From positions 186,001-250,000 of the forward strand of contig NZ_VJXX01000004.1 of assembly GCF_009377195.2 (NCBI RefSeq): DNA of 64,000 bases, in the 5' to 3' direction. The translations under genes were made by a program, and so were the position numbers. Within the stretch, counting starts at the first letter, position 1. Each line of letters opens with the position of its first letter. Shown piece after piece: positions 15,001-21,098 of this stretch. The stretch is from Arthrobacter bussei. Lineage in GTDB: Bacteria; Actinomycetota; Actinomycetes; Actinomycetales; Micrococcaceae. The notes under the pieces are model-generated. The model was not told where the DNA came from, did not search any database, and saw nothing but the letters and a program-made list of their open reading frames with translations.

Positions 15001-18000
15001 TGAGGGCACCTGGACGGTCGCTCCCGACACCGGGGTGGTGACGTTCCTGCCGGAGCCCGGCTTCGCGGGAACGGCCACGACGGTCACCTACACGGTGCGT
15101 GACGTGGACGGGCAGGGCGTGTCCGCGGACATCACGGTCGAGGTGACCGCCGTCGGGCCCCGTGTCCGCGCGGATGCCGTCGGCACGGCCCAGAACACGC
15201 CGGTGACGCTCGATCCCGCGGCGAACGACCTGCCGGGGATCGAGGGCGGCAGCGCCCCCGACCGCGCCACCCTCCGGTTCGTGGACGGGGACGGGCAGCT
15301 CGTCACCACGCTCACCGTCAGCGGGGGCAGCTACACGGTGGACACCACCACGGGCATCGTCACCTTCCGGCCGACCACCGGCTTCATCGGTTCGGCCGCG
15401 ACCGTGACCTACTCGATCGCGGATGCGAACGGGGAGCGCGGCCAGGCGACCATCGACGTCGCGGTGGGGGCCACGGCCCCCACAGCGAACGACGACGCCG
15501 CCACCACCACTCAGGGCGCGTCCGTGCCGATCGAGGTCCTCGGGAACGACGTCCCCGTGGACGGGCAGACACCGCTCGTCCCCGGATCCGTCACACTGCG
15601 GCCGCTCGCCGGCGCCGAGCTGTCCGAGGACCGCCGCACGCTCGTGGTCCCCGGCCAGGGCACCTGGACCGTCGGCGCCGACGGTGCCATCACCTTCCAG
15701 CCGGTAGTCCTCTTCGTGGGGGCCACCTCGCCCGTGACCTACGTGGTCCTCGACGACAACGGCGAAGTGGCCTCGGCCGCCGTCGTCGTCGACGTCGAGG
15801 GTGTGGGTCCGCGCGCGACGGCGGACACCACGCGCACCGGCCAGAACACGCCGGTGACCCTCGCGCCGGCCGCCAACGACCTGCCCGGTGTCGAGGGGGG
15901 CACGCCGGTCGATCCGGCCTCCGTGCGCCTGCTCGATGCGGACGGCGGACCCGTGCAGGAGCTCGCCGTCGACGGCGGCACCTTCACGGTGGACACGGCG
16001 ACGGGCGGGATCACCTTCACGCCGGCACCCGGATTCGCCGGGTCGGTGGGGACCGTGCGCTACGTCGTCGCCGACACGGGCGGCCGCACGGCCACCTCGA
16101 CGATCGACATCAGCGTGCTCGCGGTCACCCCGCTCGCCGGGGACGACGCCGTGACCACCCGGCAGGGCGTCCCGGTCACCGTGGACGTGCTCGGGAACGA
16201 CTCCGCGGGCAACGACACCACTCCGCTCGATCCGGCCACGGTGGTCCTCACCGCGCCGGCGGGTGTGGAGGGTGCCGAGCTGTCCGAGGACGGGAAGACG
16301 CTGCAGGTACCCGGCGAGGGTACCTACCGCGTGGATCCGGAGACCGGTGCCATCACCTTCACCCCCGCAGGTTCCTTCACGGGTACCGCGGCGCCGGTGA
16401 CCTACGCGGTCAGCGACGTCGACGGCGCCACGGTGAGCGCGTCCTTCACCGTGACGGTGGCCGCGGTGTCACCGCTCGCTCGGGACGATTCCGCGGTCAC
16501 CGAGCCGGAGACGGCGGTGCGGATCGACGTGCTGTCCAATGATCAGCCGGGCAGCGCCGGCGCCCTCCTGGTGCCCACGAGCGTCGGGCTCCTGGCGCCC
16601 GAGGGCGTCGAGGATGCCGTGCTCAGCGCCGACGGCCGGGGCCTGCTCGTGCCCGGCGAGGGCACCTACTCGGTGAACGCATTCACCGGGGAGGTCACCT
16701 TCACGCCGGCGGACGGCTTCGACGGGACCACCACGGCGGTCGGGTACTCGGTGGCCGATACGAACGGCACCCGGACGCAGGCACGCATCGTCGTCGTCGT
16801 CGGTGACGCTGCGCCGGGCCTCGCGGTGGACAAGATCGCGGCACTCGAGGACGCCAACGAGAACGGTGTGGCGGACCCGGGCGAGACCATCAGGTACGTC
16901 TTCGACGTCACGAACACCGGCAACGTCACCCTGACCGACGTCGCCGTCCAGGATCCGAAGGTCACGGGGCTCGCCCCCGAGTCCGCGACGATCCGGCGCG
17001 GCGAGACGGTCCGCTTCACCGCCGACCCCTACACGGTGACGGCGGAGGACATCGCCGCAGGCGCCGCGGACAACTCGGCGACGGCGACCGGACGCACGGC
17101 CGCCGTGCCGGGAGCGCCCGCCGAGGCCGTGCAGAGCGCGCCGGACACCACGAGCACGGTGACGGTGGAGCGTGAGGCACTGCTGACGGTCGAGAAGACC
17201 GCCGAGCTGTCGGGTGACGACGACATCGCGAACGAGGGCGAGATCATCACCTACTCGTTCCGGGTCCGGAACGCCGGCAACGTGGTCATCAGCGGTGTCA
17301 CGGTCGACGACCCTCAGGTCACCTTCCCCGACACCGGTGATCTCACGCTGGCACCGGGGGAGGCGCGCACGCTCGAGGCCGATCCGTACCGCGTGACGGC
17401 GGAGGACGTCGCCGCGGGCTCCGTGCTCAACACGGCGACCGTGGGCGGTACGGCCCCGACGCTGCCGAACGGGGATCCGGCGCCGCCGGTGCTCTCGGCA
17501 CCGTCGACCGTCGAACTGCCCGCCGGTGATCCGGAGCTGGTGCTCGAGAAGATCGCCGACCTCGACGACGTCAACGGGAACGGGCTCGCCGACGCCGGTG
17601 AGACCATCGCGTACTCGTTCAGGGTCACCAACACCGGGCCCGTCCTCATCGAGGACGTCCGGGTGGAGGACGATCGCGTCACGGGTCTGGACGAGCCTCG
17701 CGGCATCGCTCCTCGTGCCACGGAGACGTTCGAGGCCGACCCGTACGTGGTCACGGACGAGGACGTCACCGTCGGCTCGATCACCAACACCGCGCGGGCC
17801 TTCGGGTTCCTCGACGGCGAGCGGATCGGGTCGCCGCAGGACACGGTCACCACCACGCCCGTCCCGGCCCGGCCCTCGGTGAACGTCGAGAAGGACGTCT
17901 CGGCGGGCGACGACGGAGACGTCACCGACGGCCAGGACGTCGACTACACGGTCACGGTGAAGAACGACGGCAACGTGGACCTCGCCGAGGCGGTGGTCGA

Positions 18001-18490
18001 GGACGACCTGACGGACGTGCTGGACGACGCCATGCTGAAGCCCGGCACCTCGGCCACCAGGGGCGAGGTGACCGTCACCGGCGGGCAGTTGCGCTGGACC
18101 GGTCCGCTCGCCATCGGCGAGGAGGCCGTGATCACCTACGGTGTGACGGTCTCCGGCGACTCCGGCGACTCCGGCGACTCCGGCAACGGGGTGCTCCGGA
18201 ACTCGGCGACCGCCATCGGCGTCGTCGATCCGCCGGTCGATCCGCCTGCCGGTCCTGTTGATCCGCCCGTGGATCAGCCGGCGCCACCGACGCCTGCTCC
18301 GCCGGTCACCGACGGCGACGTCACGGTCAACCCCGTGGTGGACGCTCCGCCGGTGGTCCACCCGATCCCGGGGCTCGCCGTGACCGGCGCACAGCTGACA
18401 GGGATCGTCGCCTCCGCGCTCGGCCTGCTCGTGGCCGGCGGAATCGCACTGGTGGTCATCCGGCGGAGACGCGCGGCGGCGGACGACTAG
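2..18490 (+). CDS. Giant cell-wall-anchored fibrillar adhesin with CshA-like repeats (5' end outside window)
   Basis: The reading frame is open to the left edge. An Arg-rich stretch ending HRYPVSVSFLQRLVA precedes the hydrophobic core and SAEAA cleavage site, so the Met at 68 is probably internal to the signal peptide and the true start lies upstream. After the signal comes a non-repetitive head (to about nt 814) holding four Cys residues, possibly two disulfides. About 49 repeats of roughly 109 residues follow (815-16803), resembling CshA-type fibril repeats. Four DUF11-like domains (about 16807-18230) share an ExxxYxxxVxNxG pattern. A Pro/Asp/Val-rich linker leads to LAVTG (18374-18388), a membrane helix and an Arg cluster. 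LAxTG is the signal preferred by class E sortases of high-GC Gram-positives, so the protein should be covalently wall-linked. CshA-family proteins form surface fibrils and bind host or partner-cell ligands; the ligand here is unknown. No sortase gene is in the window. Confidence 0.9.
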   Translation, partial: PRARRRSHRYPVSVSFLQRLVAMCLAVVLGAGSVIALSVATAPSAEAARIANVTDTGAATYSQVFTQPNAENVTGSWTVAGNTVKGATGGTTSVLPVRGATEATFAPGLPAGTVVTQLDTSGTGCTTTLNTNAFCAPNGSVTIAFSKPVNNPVLHVVGLGATTSSGGTVQNTYSTYGTVTSVPAGATLGQPQPGSTSLAVANNRFQTSINQPSTACNAAVPAGCGSMVINGTGLTQVTITTGLKVYGVATTLTATNVDQWNAFITLQDQPVPTAAPDTAAVKRNTPVTTAILANDAPGAGGKALVPGSVILSAPGVTGATVSADGKTLTVPNEGTYTANTNGQVVFTPVTAFIGTASPITYRVSDADNSTASSTLTVTVTADPPVPVADAPTTTQGVAVTFDPTVNDNGVDSPINKPSVRLLDPATGQFVTSLTVAGEGTYTVAATGDVTLTPVAAFAGAARPVTYRVANQSGVTATSTITPTVTGVAPRAAADTATTGQNNPVTLSPAGNDRPGIDGGTPIDPASVRLVGANGALVTDLTIPSGRFVVDTSTGVVTFTPARGFTGTTPAVTYQVADTRGLTARSTITVGVSAVTPTASGDTAETRQGTAVTLEVVANDLPGNANTALDPRTVVLSVPANTPGAVLSADRKTLTVPNQGTYTVNATTGAVTFQPVTAFTGPATAVPYTVSDVDGRTATANITVTVTGVPPRTAPDTVVTPQNTPVTVNPAANDAPGIDGGTPVNASSLRLLGADGTAVATLALAGQGTFTVNTTSGAVTFTPAAGFSGRVPDVSYRIADTAGLTSTGLLTVSVTAVRPVANDDRGSTTQAAAVTVPLLTNDAAGNAATPLRPATVRLSAVGANTPSADGRTLTVAGQGTYTVDPTTGAVRFVPVAAFTGATTAVPYTVADADGTTATANLVIDVVPVAPRAANDAVGTDQNTPVTFAPSANDRPGVDGGSALVPGSLRLVNGADQAVTDLQLADGRYTVNTATGAVTFTPRAGFSGTMPQVTYAISDAAGQTSRATIDVQVAAATPVANPDAQTTTQATAATLDVLANDRAGNANTPLVPGTVRLVAPAGSTLGEEGRRLTVPGQGTYLVNVENGRVTFLPLASFTGSATPVTYRVADTSGTVAESQLSVTVTAVAPRATDDARTTPQNTPVSLDPAENDRPGVDGGSAVVPNTLRFIGANGQLVESLTLTEGRFAVDTATGRVTFTPAPRFSGVVPQVRYSIADGNTQRSSAGINITVTAAVPVAADDVATTPQASPVSLEVLANDRAGNPALPLVPDTVVLSTVEGGTLSADRRRLEVAGEGVYTVNVRGVVTFTPVTAFVGTARTVPYSVSDIAGQTSSAQLTVTVVPVGPRMVADAAVTEQNTPVTFAPGADDLPGVDGGSAPILSTVRLVGAGGASVDTLTVTAGVFTVNTANGNVTFTPAAGFTGLVPQIQYRITDGNQQTGTGTIDVQVTPVSPVANDDAATTPQAQAVPVDVIANDRAGNARTPLTAGSVVLSALDGVQPTENGKRLAVAGQGVYTVGPSGVITFTPVASFTGAATPVVYTIGDADGRTDSAELSISVTAAPPRTVADAATTPQNTPVSLDPAANDLPGVDGGSAPVAATVRLLTAQNLPVTELSLPGAGVFRVSVTGTVTFTPEPGFSGSVPQVRYRISDGIGQSSTSVIDLQVVAARPVANPDAGTTRQGTVIPVDLAANDRAGNAALPLDAATVVFTAIAGGTLSDDGRSLTVDGEGVYTLVEGVATFTPEPAFVGAARAVPYSISDAASQTASSQLRITVTPVGPRTVADAAVTERNTPVTFQPGEDDLPGVDGGSAPVLTTLRLLDGDAPVTRLAVTAGVFTVDTATGDVTFRPAQGFTGEVPQVRYVITDGNRATGIGTIDVVVGSAVPSAGDDTARTRQGTPTPVTVLANDRPGNGATPLVPGSVVLTGAGGGTVSDAGKTLTVDGQGAYTVDADGVVTFTPVAPFIGATTPVQYRVSDVDGQPATALIRVTVAPVGPRMVADAAVTEQNTNVTFFPGEDDLPGVDGGSAPDLTTLRLLDGDTPVETLTLAEGTFTVDTTTGAVTFDPAPGFSGRVPEIRYRILDGNGQTGVSTIDVLVAAVIPVANDDGATTRQAQPAIIPVVGNDRAGNDATPLVPGSVVFTGADQSGGTLSDDARTLTVDGEGTYAVDGNGVVTFTPLARFTGAAAEVQYAIQDVDRQRTTAVIRVIVTAVGPRMVADAAVTEQNTNVTFFPGEDDLPGVDGGSAPDLTTLRLLDGDTPVETLTLAEGTFTVDTTTGAVTFDPAPGFSGLVPEIRYRITDGNGQTGVSTIDVTVQPAVVQVNDDRISTPQNAPVTVAVLGNDVAGNQNTPLDVTSVRLQTSDGVAPSADGLSLTFPNQGTFTVNTTTGAVVFVPVAAFTGATRAVTYSAADVDGSTGTATIVVDVAAVAPRAAADAQTTEQNTPITFPVAANDRPGVTGGAPVVPSSVRLVGAGDALVTTLAIAGRGVFTVAANGDVTFTPEEGFTGRVNQIQYSIADTNNLRSRATVDITVSVVTPTADADIARTPQGRAIALDILDNDLPGNVNTPLAPSSVVLSAPGIAGAEVSPDGRTVVVPDEGTYAYTTDGTVSDLTFTPLPAFVGAARAITYSVSDVDGSVDTATVTVTVDAVAARAIADGYSTGQNQPITFSPAANDLPGVTGGSAVVPSTLRLVGPGTTFVTELDVEGGLFTVDVGTGEVTFTPDATFSGPVPTVSYRVADGNRLTSTATIDIAVAASMPMVNDDAARSLQGEPASVNVLANDRPGNAGTPFVAATVVLREIEGGVLSEDGKTLTIDGQGTVEVAPDGTVTFTPVARFVNDATVVTYAVTDAGGNVAEGAIAFSVTPLGPRALADAASTGQNTPVTLEVLANDTPGVEGGSAIDPATVEFIGAADDGSFTTAGGNFRVDGAGVVTFAPAPGFSGNATAEYRVTDVAGATGQAVVTVRVVGVRPVANNDAETTGQGEAVRAIVLDNDRPGNAATPLDISSVQLEALPGAGPTLEGKELTVPNQGTYRVDAAGVITFTPLAAFTGDATPVPYVVFDADRQPARATLSVTVAAAAPRAVADAASTPQNTPVTLDPAANDLPGVDGGSAPVAASVRLLDGDQAVTTLDVDGGTFAVDIETGIVTFTPDLAFSGAVRPVTYRVSDANDRSSTSTLTVVVRGATPIANPDIVTTRQDQDAIIPVVANDRPGNANLPLVAGSVVFTGVGGVLSDDGRTLTVSGEGVYRVDADGIVTFDPEAGFVNAATEVEYSIRDIADQLATARIRVTVTPVGPRMVADAAVTQQNTPVTFQPGEDDLPGVDGGSPVDLSTLRLLDGTTPVDTLTVAGAGTFTVNRATGDVTFVPVAGFTGTVPEVRYQVEDGNGQVGTTSIDILVTAVTPVANPDERTTRQDETVIIPVVLNDRPGNDNTPLDPATVVFTGEGGGIVSNAGKTLTVTDQGDYTIDDDGVVTFDPQAAFVGTATPVQYSVRDVDGQTVTAQIRVTVTAVGPRLVADAAVTQQNTPVTFQPGEDDLPGVDGGSPVDLTTLQLLDGDEPVDTLRLPQGTFTVNRATGDVTFTPAAGVVGAVPEIRYQVQDGNGQVGISTIDIFVTGVTPVANLDVVSTRQDENAVIPVVANDRPGNERTPLDPATVVFTGVGGTVSDGGRTLTVDGEGVYTVDGDGVVTFDPEASFVNDATPVQYSIEDADGRTVTAEIRVTVSPVGPRMVADAAVTQQNVPVTFQPGADDLPGVDGGSPVDLTTLRLLDGDEPVDTLSLPQGTFTVNRATSDVTFDPEDGFSGSVPTVLYRVEDGNGQIGTSTISITVGSVTPVAGEDLLTTRQAVPATANLLANDVPGNGATPLDPTTVVFTGVGGGTVSNNGKTLTVSNQGVYTVDADGGLVFTPQVGFVNAASPVQYRVADVDGQTTTATIRVTVTPVGPRMVADAAVTQQNMPVTFQPGEDDRPGVDGGSDVDLGSLRLLGANDAPVTVLTLDEGVFRVNTANGDVTFTPAAGFAGPVLEVRYRVLDGNGQVGISTIDVLVTAVTPVANPDLATTRQAQAAVIDVVANDRPGNDNTPLDRTSVIFTGDGGGVVSDNGKTLTVADQGVYRINASGVVTFTPAASFVGEATAVEYEVQDADDLAVRADIRVTVTPVGPRMVADAAVTQQNTPVTFQPGADDLPGVTGGSPVDVTSVRLLNGTAPVTVLSLTDIGVFRVDATNGDVTFTPAAGFSGAVPEVRYQIEDGNGQVGVSTIDILVTGVTPTAGNDSGTVLQGEVSSIDVLANDVPGNARTPLVPEGLVLGAVDGGTLSEDGRTLAVPNQGTWRVQGSTVTFTPIASFTGVATPVTYTVQDSDGQPATATITVSVTAVAAVAVADAVTTEQNTAVTFAPAENDRAGVQGGSAPVPASVRLLDAAGAEVTELVLAAGRFTVDTDTGRVTFTPAVGFAGSVPEVRYSIRDGIGQRSVGSISLDVVSVAPVANADSRTTTQAEAVPVPVLANDLPGNEASPFDPATVTLGGPDGSGAELSEDRRTLQVPGQGTFRVDPASGTVLFTPVPAFTGTTATVTYTVRDINGTEVSSTLSVTVTPVAPRAVADAVTTQQNVGVTITSAANDLPGVTGGSTPLASSVRLVDPATGDAVDILVVTGGVFTVDTSTGSVRFEPTQGFAGAVPQVEYVITDGNGQSSRSTIDVSVDAVSPTAGNDPVEVAQGGSARITVLANDTAGNAATPLVPGSVVLTAVEGGQLSADGRTLVVPGQGTYTVDAESGVVVFDADPAFTGRATSVTYTVTDVDGTSAGASIQVEVTPVAPRAVDDVVRTGQNQQVTFDPAANDRPGVDGGTPLVPASVRLLDAAGAEVTELVLAAGTFTVDPATGSITFAPAQGFTGTVPQVTYVVTDGNGSRGTAGISLTVLLVNPVANDDSASTVQGRAVSVDVLRNDLAGNDETPFDPTTVVLNAVDGGELSAGGRQLDVPGEGTWTVAPDTGVVTFLPEPGFAGTATTVTYTVRDVDGQGVSADITVEVTAVGPRVRADAVGTAQNTPVTLDPAANDLPGIEGGSAPDRATLRFVDGDGQLVTTLTVSGGSYTVDTTTGIVTFRPTTGFIGSAATVTYSIADANGERGQATIDVAVGATAPTANDDAATTTQGASVPIEVLGNDVPVDGQTPLVPGSVTLRPLAGAELSEDRRTLVVPGQGTWTVGADGAITFQPVVLFVGATSPVTYVVLDDNGEVASAAVVVDVEGVGPRATADTTRTGQNTPVTLAPAANDLPGVEGGTPVDPASVRLLDADGGPVQELAVDGGTFTVDTATGGITFTPAPGFAGSVGTVRYVVADTGGRTATSTIDISVLAVTPLAGDDAVTTRQGVPVTVDVLGNDSAGNDTTPLDPATVVLTAPAGVEGAELSEDGKTLQVPGEGTYRVDPETGAITFTPAGSFTGTAAPVTYAVSDVDGATVSASFTVTVAAVSPLARDDSAVTEPETAVRIDVLSNDQPGSAGALLVPTSVGLLAPEGVEDAVLSADGRGLLVPGEGTYSVNAFTGEVTFTPADGFDGTTTAVGYSVADTNGTRTQARIVVVVGDAAPGLAVDKIAALEDANENGVADPGETIRYVFDVTNTGNVTLTDVAVQDPKVTGLAPESATIRRGETVRFTADPYTVTAEDIAAGAADNSATATGRTAAVPGAPAEAVQSAPDTTSTVTVEREALLTVEKTAELSGDDDIANEGEIITYSFRVRNAGNVVISGVTVDDPQVTFPDTGDLTLAPGEARTLEADPYRVTAEDVAAGSVLNTATVGGTAPTLPNGDPAPPVLSAPSTVELPAGDPELVLEKIADLDDVNGNGLADAGETIAYSFRVTNTGPVLIEDVRVEDDRVTGLDEPRGIAPRATETFEADPYVVTDEDVTVGSITNTARAFGFLDGERIGSPQDTVTTTPVPARPSVNVEKDVSAGDDGDVTDGQDVDYTVTVKNDGNVDLAEAVVEDDLTDVLDDAMLKPGTSATRGEVTVTGGQLRWTGPLAIGEEAVITYGVTVSGDSGDSGDSGNGVLRNSATAIGVVDPPVDPPAGPVDPPVDQPAPPTPAPPVTDGDVTVNPVVDAPPVVHPIPGLAVTGAQLTGIVASALGLLVAGGIALVVIRRRRAAADD
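815..16803 (+). repeat. About 49-unit CshA-like repeat array, two alternating repeat types
   Basis: I counted 49 units by eye. Type A carries a core like ANDRPGNxxTPL, followed by GxTLTVxGQGTYTV and VTFTPxxxFxG. Type B carries QNTPVTF, then DLPGVDGGS, GxFTVxxxTGxVTFTP and a DGNGQ-like segment. From unit 3 to unit 48 the types alternate strictly B-A (23 dyads of about 654 nt). The first two units and the last A-like unit (about 16470-16803) are more divergent. Repeats contain essentially no Cys and little Lys, and are rich in Thr, Val, Asp, Gly and Ala, as expected for beta-sandwich stalk modules. Confidence 0.85.
18152..18187 (+). repeat. 9-bp in-frame tandem repeat (SGD units) in the last DUF11-like domain
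   Basis: The nonamer TCCGGCGAC occurs three times in a row, followed by a fourth copy with one change. It encodes SGDSGDSGDSGN inside the fourth DUF11-like domain of the giant adhesin. Unit gain or loss would keep the frame, so this is a possible length-variable loop. Confidence 0.8.
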
Positions 18491-18499
18491 ACGCACCTG

Positions 18500-18540
18500 G
18501 GGGCGTGCCCGTACCGGTCCTCCCGGTAGGGGCACGCCCT
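18500..18540 (+). terminator. Hairpin terminator after the giant adhesin gene
   Basis: The inverted repeat GGGCGTGCCC / GGGCACGCCC is continued inward by TACCGG / CCGGTA around a short loop, starting 10 nt after the stop codon. It is followed only by CTTCC, a weak T-tract typical of high-GC terminators. Confidence 0.75.
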
Positions 18541-18621
18541 TCCGCTGTCACCCGGGTCCGGCTGCGCCATCGGAGCGTCGTCCGGGGCGCACCGACCGAC
18601 GGCGCCGCGCCCGGAGCACCG

Positions 18622-19854
18622 TCAGTCCAGGGGTGTGACCTCGTAGGTGTGCCCGGCCGCCCTCAACCGTTCCACCAGGACGTTCCCGAGGGCGGTCGCC
18701 GGGGTGAGGGAACCGGTGGCACCCGGGAGGTTCTCGACGTCGAGGGCCAGTGAGAGCGCCGTCTCGCCGGCCATCACCGCCGTGGCGGCGTACCCCGGAT
18801 CGCCGGGGCCCGAGGCGGTGGCCCGGTAACGCCGGCCACTCTCCGTGGCCGCGGTCACCTGGGAGCGGAACCAGCCGGCCTGCCGTGCAGCCTCACCCGG
18901 TCCGGCTCCTGGCGCCGGAAGGACCCGGTCGAGGATCTTCCGCGTGGGTGGGAGGGCGAGCGCGGCACCGAACGCCCGCAGACCGAGTGCGGTCGCCCCC
19001 GCCATCACCGTGCCCTTCACTCCACGGCCTGTCCCCATGACCTCGCCGTAGCGCAGGGACCGGCCGTACGCCCAGCCCTGCAGCGCATTGCTGCGGCGCA
19101 CGATCCGCGTGTTCGCGGACGCCATGACGAAGGGCGCCGTCCGCCGGCCGTCCGCCGCCCGGCCGACCCAGCCCAGGTCCCGCGGCTGCCGGGTCGAGGG
19201 CTCGGCGGACCGGTCCGGGCTGAGGGAGAAGGGATCCGCCGCCAGCGACCGCTGCACGGGGTCCGACCGCATGCCGTCCAGCTGGCCACGCATCGAGTCG
19301 ACCGTGCCCCCGCTGAAACCGCCCCTGGCGGTCGCGACGAGCTGGACCTCGGTCAGACCGCCTGCGCCGTCGGCCTCCGCAGCCTGATGCAGGAGGAGTA
19401 CCGCCAGATCGGAGGGGACAGAATCGTACCCGCAGGCATGGACGATCCGCGCGCCGGTCGTCCGCGCGATCTCGTCGCATCGGTCGATGGCCTCGCGGAC
19501 GAAGGACGACTCGCCCGTGAGATCCCCGTAGTGGGTGCCGGCGCGGGCGCAGGCCTCGACGACCGGCAGCCCGTACTTCGCGTAGGGGCCCACCGTGGTG
19601 AAGAGCACGCGGGTCCCCGCGGCCAGCGACGCGAGCGAGTCGGGGTGCTCCGTGTCGGCCTCGATGAGGGACCAGCCCCGTGCGGCGGCGGGCAGCCTGG
19701 ACCGCACCGCCTCGAGTTTCTTCCTCGACCTGCCGGCGAGTCCCACCCGAAGATCCGCCGGGGCGTGGTCCGCGAGGTAGCCGGCGATCAGTTCGCCGAC
19801 GAAGCCGGTCGCACCGAAAAGGACGAGGTCATGGGCGCGCGCTGAGGTCTCCAT
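18622..19854 (-). CDS. Saccharopine dehydrogenase-like NAD(P)-binding oxidoreductase (trans-acting enoyl reductase type)
   Basis: A 410-residue protein. The N-terminus has a Rossmann fold with the glycine motif GATGFVGELIAGYLA (residues 14-28) and AGRSRKKLE at the end of the second strand. A TVGPYAKYG segment and the CGYDSVPSD motif follow, both characteristic of the saccharopine-dehydrogenase-like group that includes mycobacterial trans-acting enoyl reductases. These are NAD(P)H-dependent enzymes acting on lipid-linked or polyketide enoyl substrates; true lysine-pathway saccharopine dehydrogenases differ in the C-terminal half. It lies 39 bp downstream of the GH76-like gene on the same strand, so the two may be cotranscribed. 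The actual substrate cannot be read from the sequence. Confidence 0.8.
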   Translation of the reverse strand: METSARAHDLVLFGATGFVGELIAGYLADHAPADLRVGLAGRSRKKLEAVRSRLPAAARGWSLIEADTEHPDSLASLAAGTRVLFTTVGPYAKYGLPVVEACARAGTHYGDLTGESSFVREAIDRCDEIARTTGARIVHACGYDSVPSDLAVLLLHQAAEADGAGGLTEVQLVATARGGFSGGTVDSMRGQLDGMRSDPVQRSLAADPFSLSPDRSAEPSTRQPRDLGWVGRAADGRRTAPFVMASANTRIVRRSNALQGWAYGRSLRYGEVMGTGRGVKGTVMAGATALGLRAFGAALALPPTRKILDRVLPAPGAGPGEAARQAGWFRSQVTAATESGRRYRATASGPGDPGYAATAVMAGETALSLALDVENLPGATGSLTPATALGNVLVERLRAAGHTYEVTPLD

Positions 19855-19893
19855 CCCAGCAGTCTTGCACCGCCGGGGCCGGTGCGCAGCCGG

Positions 19894-20955
19894 TCAGGCC
19901 CGGGCGGTTCCGGTGGACCCGGCCGCGGACCGCGCCTCGAGCACCATCCACGCCTGCAGTTGGGACGACAGGCTGACCGGGCCGTTCTGCACCGGCGGGA
20001 AGATCAGCGTCCCCCCTGCGCTCAGCCGGCCGTCCCACAGGTGCTCCGCCGTCGCGTCGAGCAGCCGCTGGGCCGTCGCCGACGCGACAGGGCCGATGCC
20101 GGCGACCGCCGCCTCGGCGAGGTACCGGGCGAGGATGCCGGTGAACAGGCCGGCGTCACCGCCCGCGGCCAGCGGCAGCACGCCGTCGTCGTCGGCCACA
20201 CCGCGCGCGATGGCACCGACGAGATCCGCGGCGGTGGAGAGATTGTCCGCCCCTCCGACCTCGATCAGCGCGCCGAGCACCGTGCCCTGGTTGTACGTGT
20301 GGAGGCCCCGGTCCACACGCCCGTCGGCCTTGACCCCGTCCAGGAAGAGCCCGCTGTCCTCGTCGAACAGGCGGTCGCGGAGCCAGTCGAGCAGGTCCTG
20401 CGCCCGCGCGGTGTCACCGGCCCGGGCGAAGAACACCGCCGCCGGCGCCGTGCTGGGCGTGTTCTTGTAGTCCCGCGTGGTGTTCCAGTAGACCCCGCCG
20501 CCGAGCTCGGCGGTGTGGGCCGAGCGCAGTGCGGCGCCGAGGATCCGCACCCGACGCCGTGGCCGGCGTCGCGCCTCGACGGCGTCGAGGCGCTGGAGAG
20601 CGAGCGCCAGCCATGCCATGTCGTCGTAGTAGGAGTTCCGCCAGCGGCCGCCGTTGCGGAGCCAGATGCCGCGTGCCAGCTTTCGGGCCTCGGGCAGCGC
20701 ACCGGTGCCGTCACCTGCGCTGTCACCTGCGCCGTCGCCATCGCCGTCGCCTGCGCCGGAGGTCCGGAGGTGCTCGTCGAGGAGGCAGTCCAGGAAGTGG
20801 GCCTGCCACCAGTAGTGCCAGTGGCTGCGGGCGCTCGTCGGTGGCGGGAAGGCGATGGAGCCGAGCCGGGTACCGGGGACGTGCAGGCTGCGCCGCGCGA
20901 AGAGCTGCCGCACGCCGGCCGCAGTGATCGAAGCGGCGTCGTCGGGGATGGGCAT
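19894..20955 (-). CDS. Glycoside hydrolase family 76-like protein (alpha-1,6-mannanase family)
   Basis: A 353-residue (alpha/alpha)6-barrel type protein. The segment [14 protein letters not shown] contains the adjacent Asp pair (D111-D112) that forms the catalytic site of GH76 endo-alpha-1,6-mannanases. Aromatic segments [24 protein letters not shown] and [10 protein letters not shown] also match the family. Unlike most characterised GH76 enzymes it has no signal peptide, which suggests a cytoplasmic location or a role other than extracellular mannan degradation. A Gly/Asp-rich low-complexity insert (residues about 67-86, [11 protein letters not shown] and onward) interrupts the N-terminal part and is encoded by short DNA repeats. 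Divergently transcribed from the hydroxyacyl-CoA dehydrogenase gene. Family call is confident; mannan specificity is inferred. Confidence 0.82.
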   Translation of the reverse strand: MPIPDDAASITAAGVRQLFARRSLHVPGTRLGSIAFPPPTSARSHWHYWWQAHFLDCLLDEHLRTSGAGDGDGDGAGDSAGDGTGALPEARKLARGIWLRNGGRWRNSYYDDMAWLALALQRLDAVEARRRPRRRVRILGAALRSAHTAELGGGVYWNTTRDYKNTPSTAPAAVFFARAGDTARAQDLLDWLRDRLFDEDSGLFLDGVKADGRVDRGLHTYNQGTVLGALIEVGGADNLSTAADLVGAIARGVADDDGVLPLAAGGDAGLFTGILARYLAEAAVAGIGPVASATAQRLLDATAEHLWDGRLSAGGTLIFPPVQNGPVSLSSQLQAWMVLEARSAAGSTGTARA

Positions 20956-21098
20956 GTGACCACCCTAGCCACGTCGGCGTCGCCCGGCGCTGGGCAGGAT
21001 GCGCAATGGATTCCCTGCCGGGTGCGCAGTGGGCCACGTCACAGTACGCTGGGCGCGAGGACGGACCAACGGCGGTCCTCCCGGGCGGAAGGGTCGGC

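Noticed and set aside
16469-18535. 688-codon open frame on the minus strand at the end of the adhesin gene
   Set aside because: Antisense shadow of the DUF11-like region, dominated by Arg/Val/Asp/Gly/His, with no start signals.
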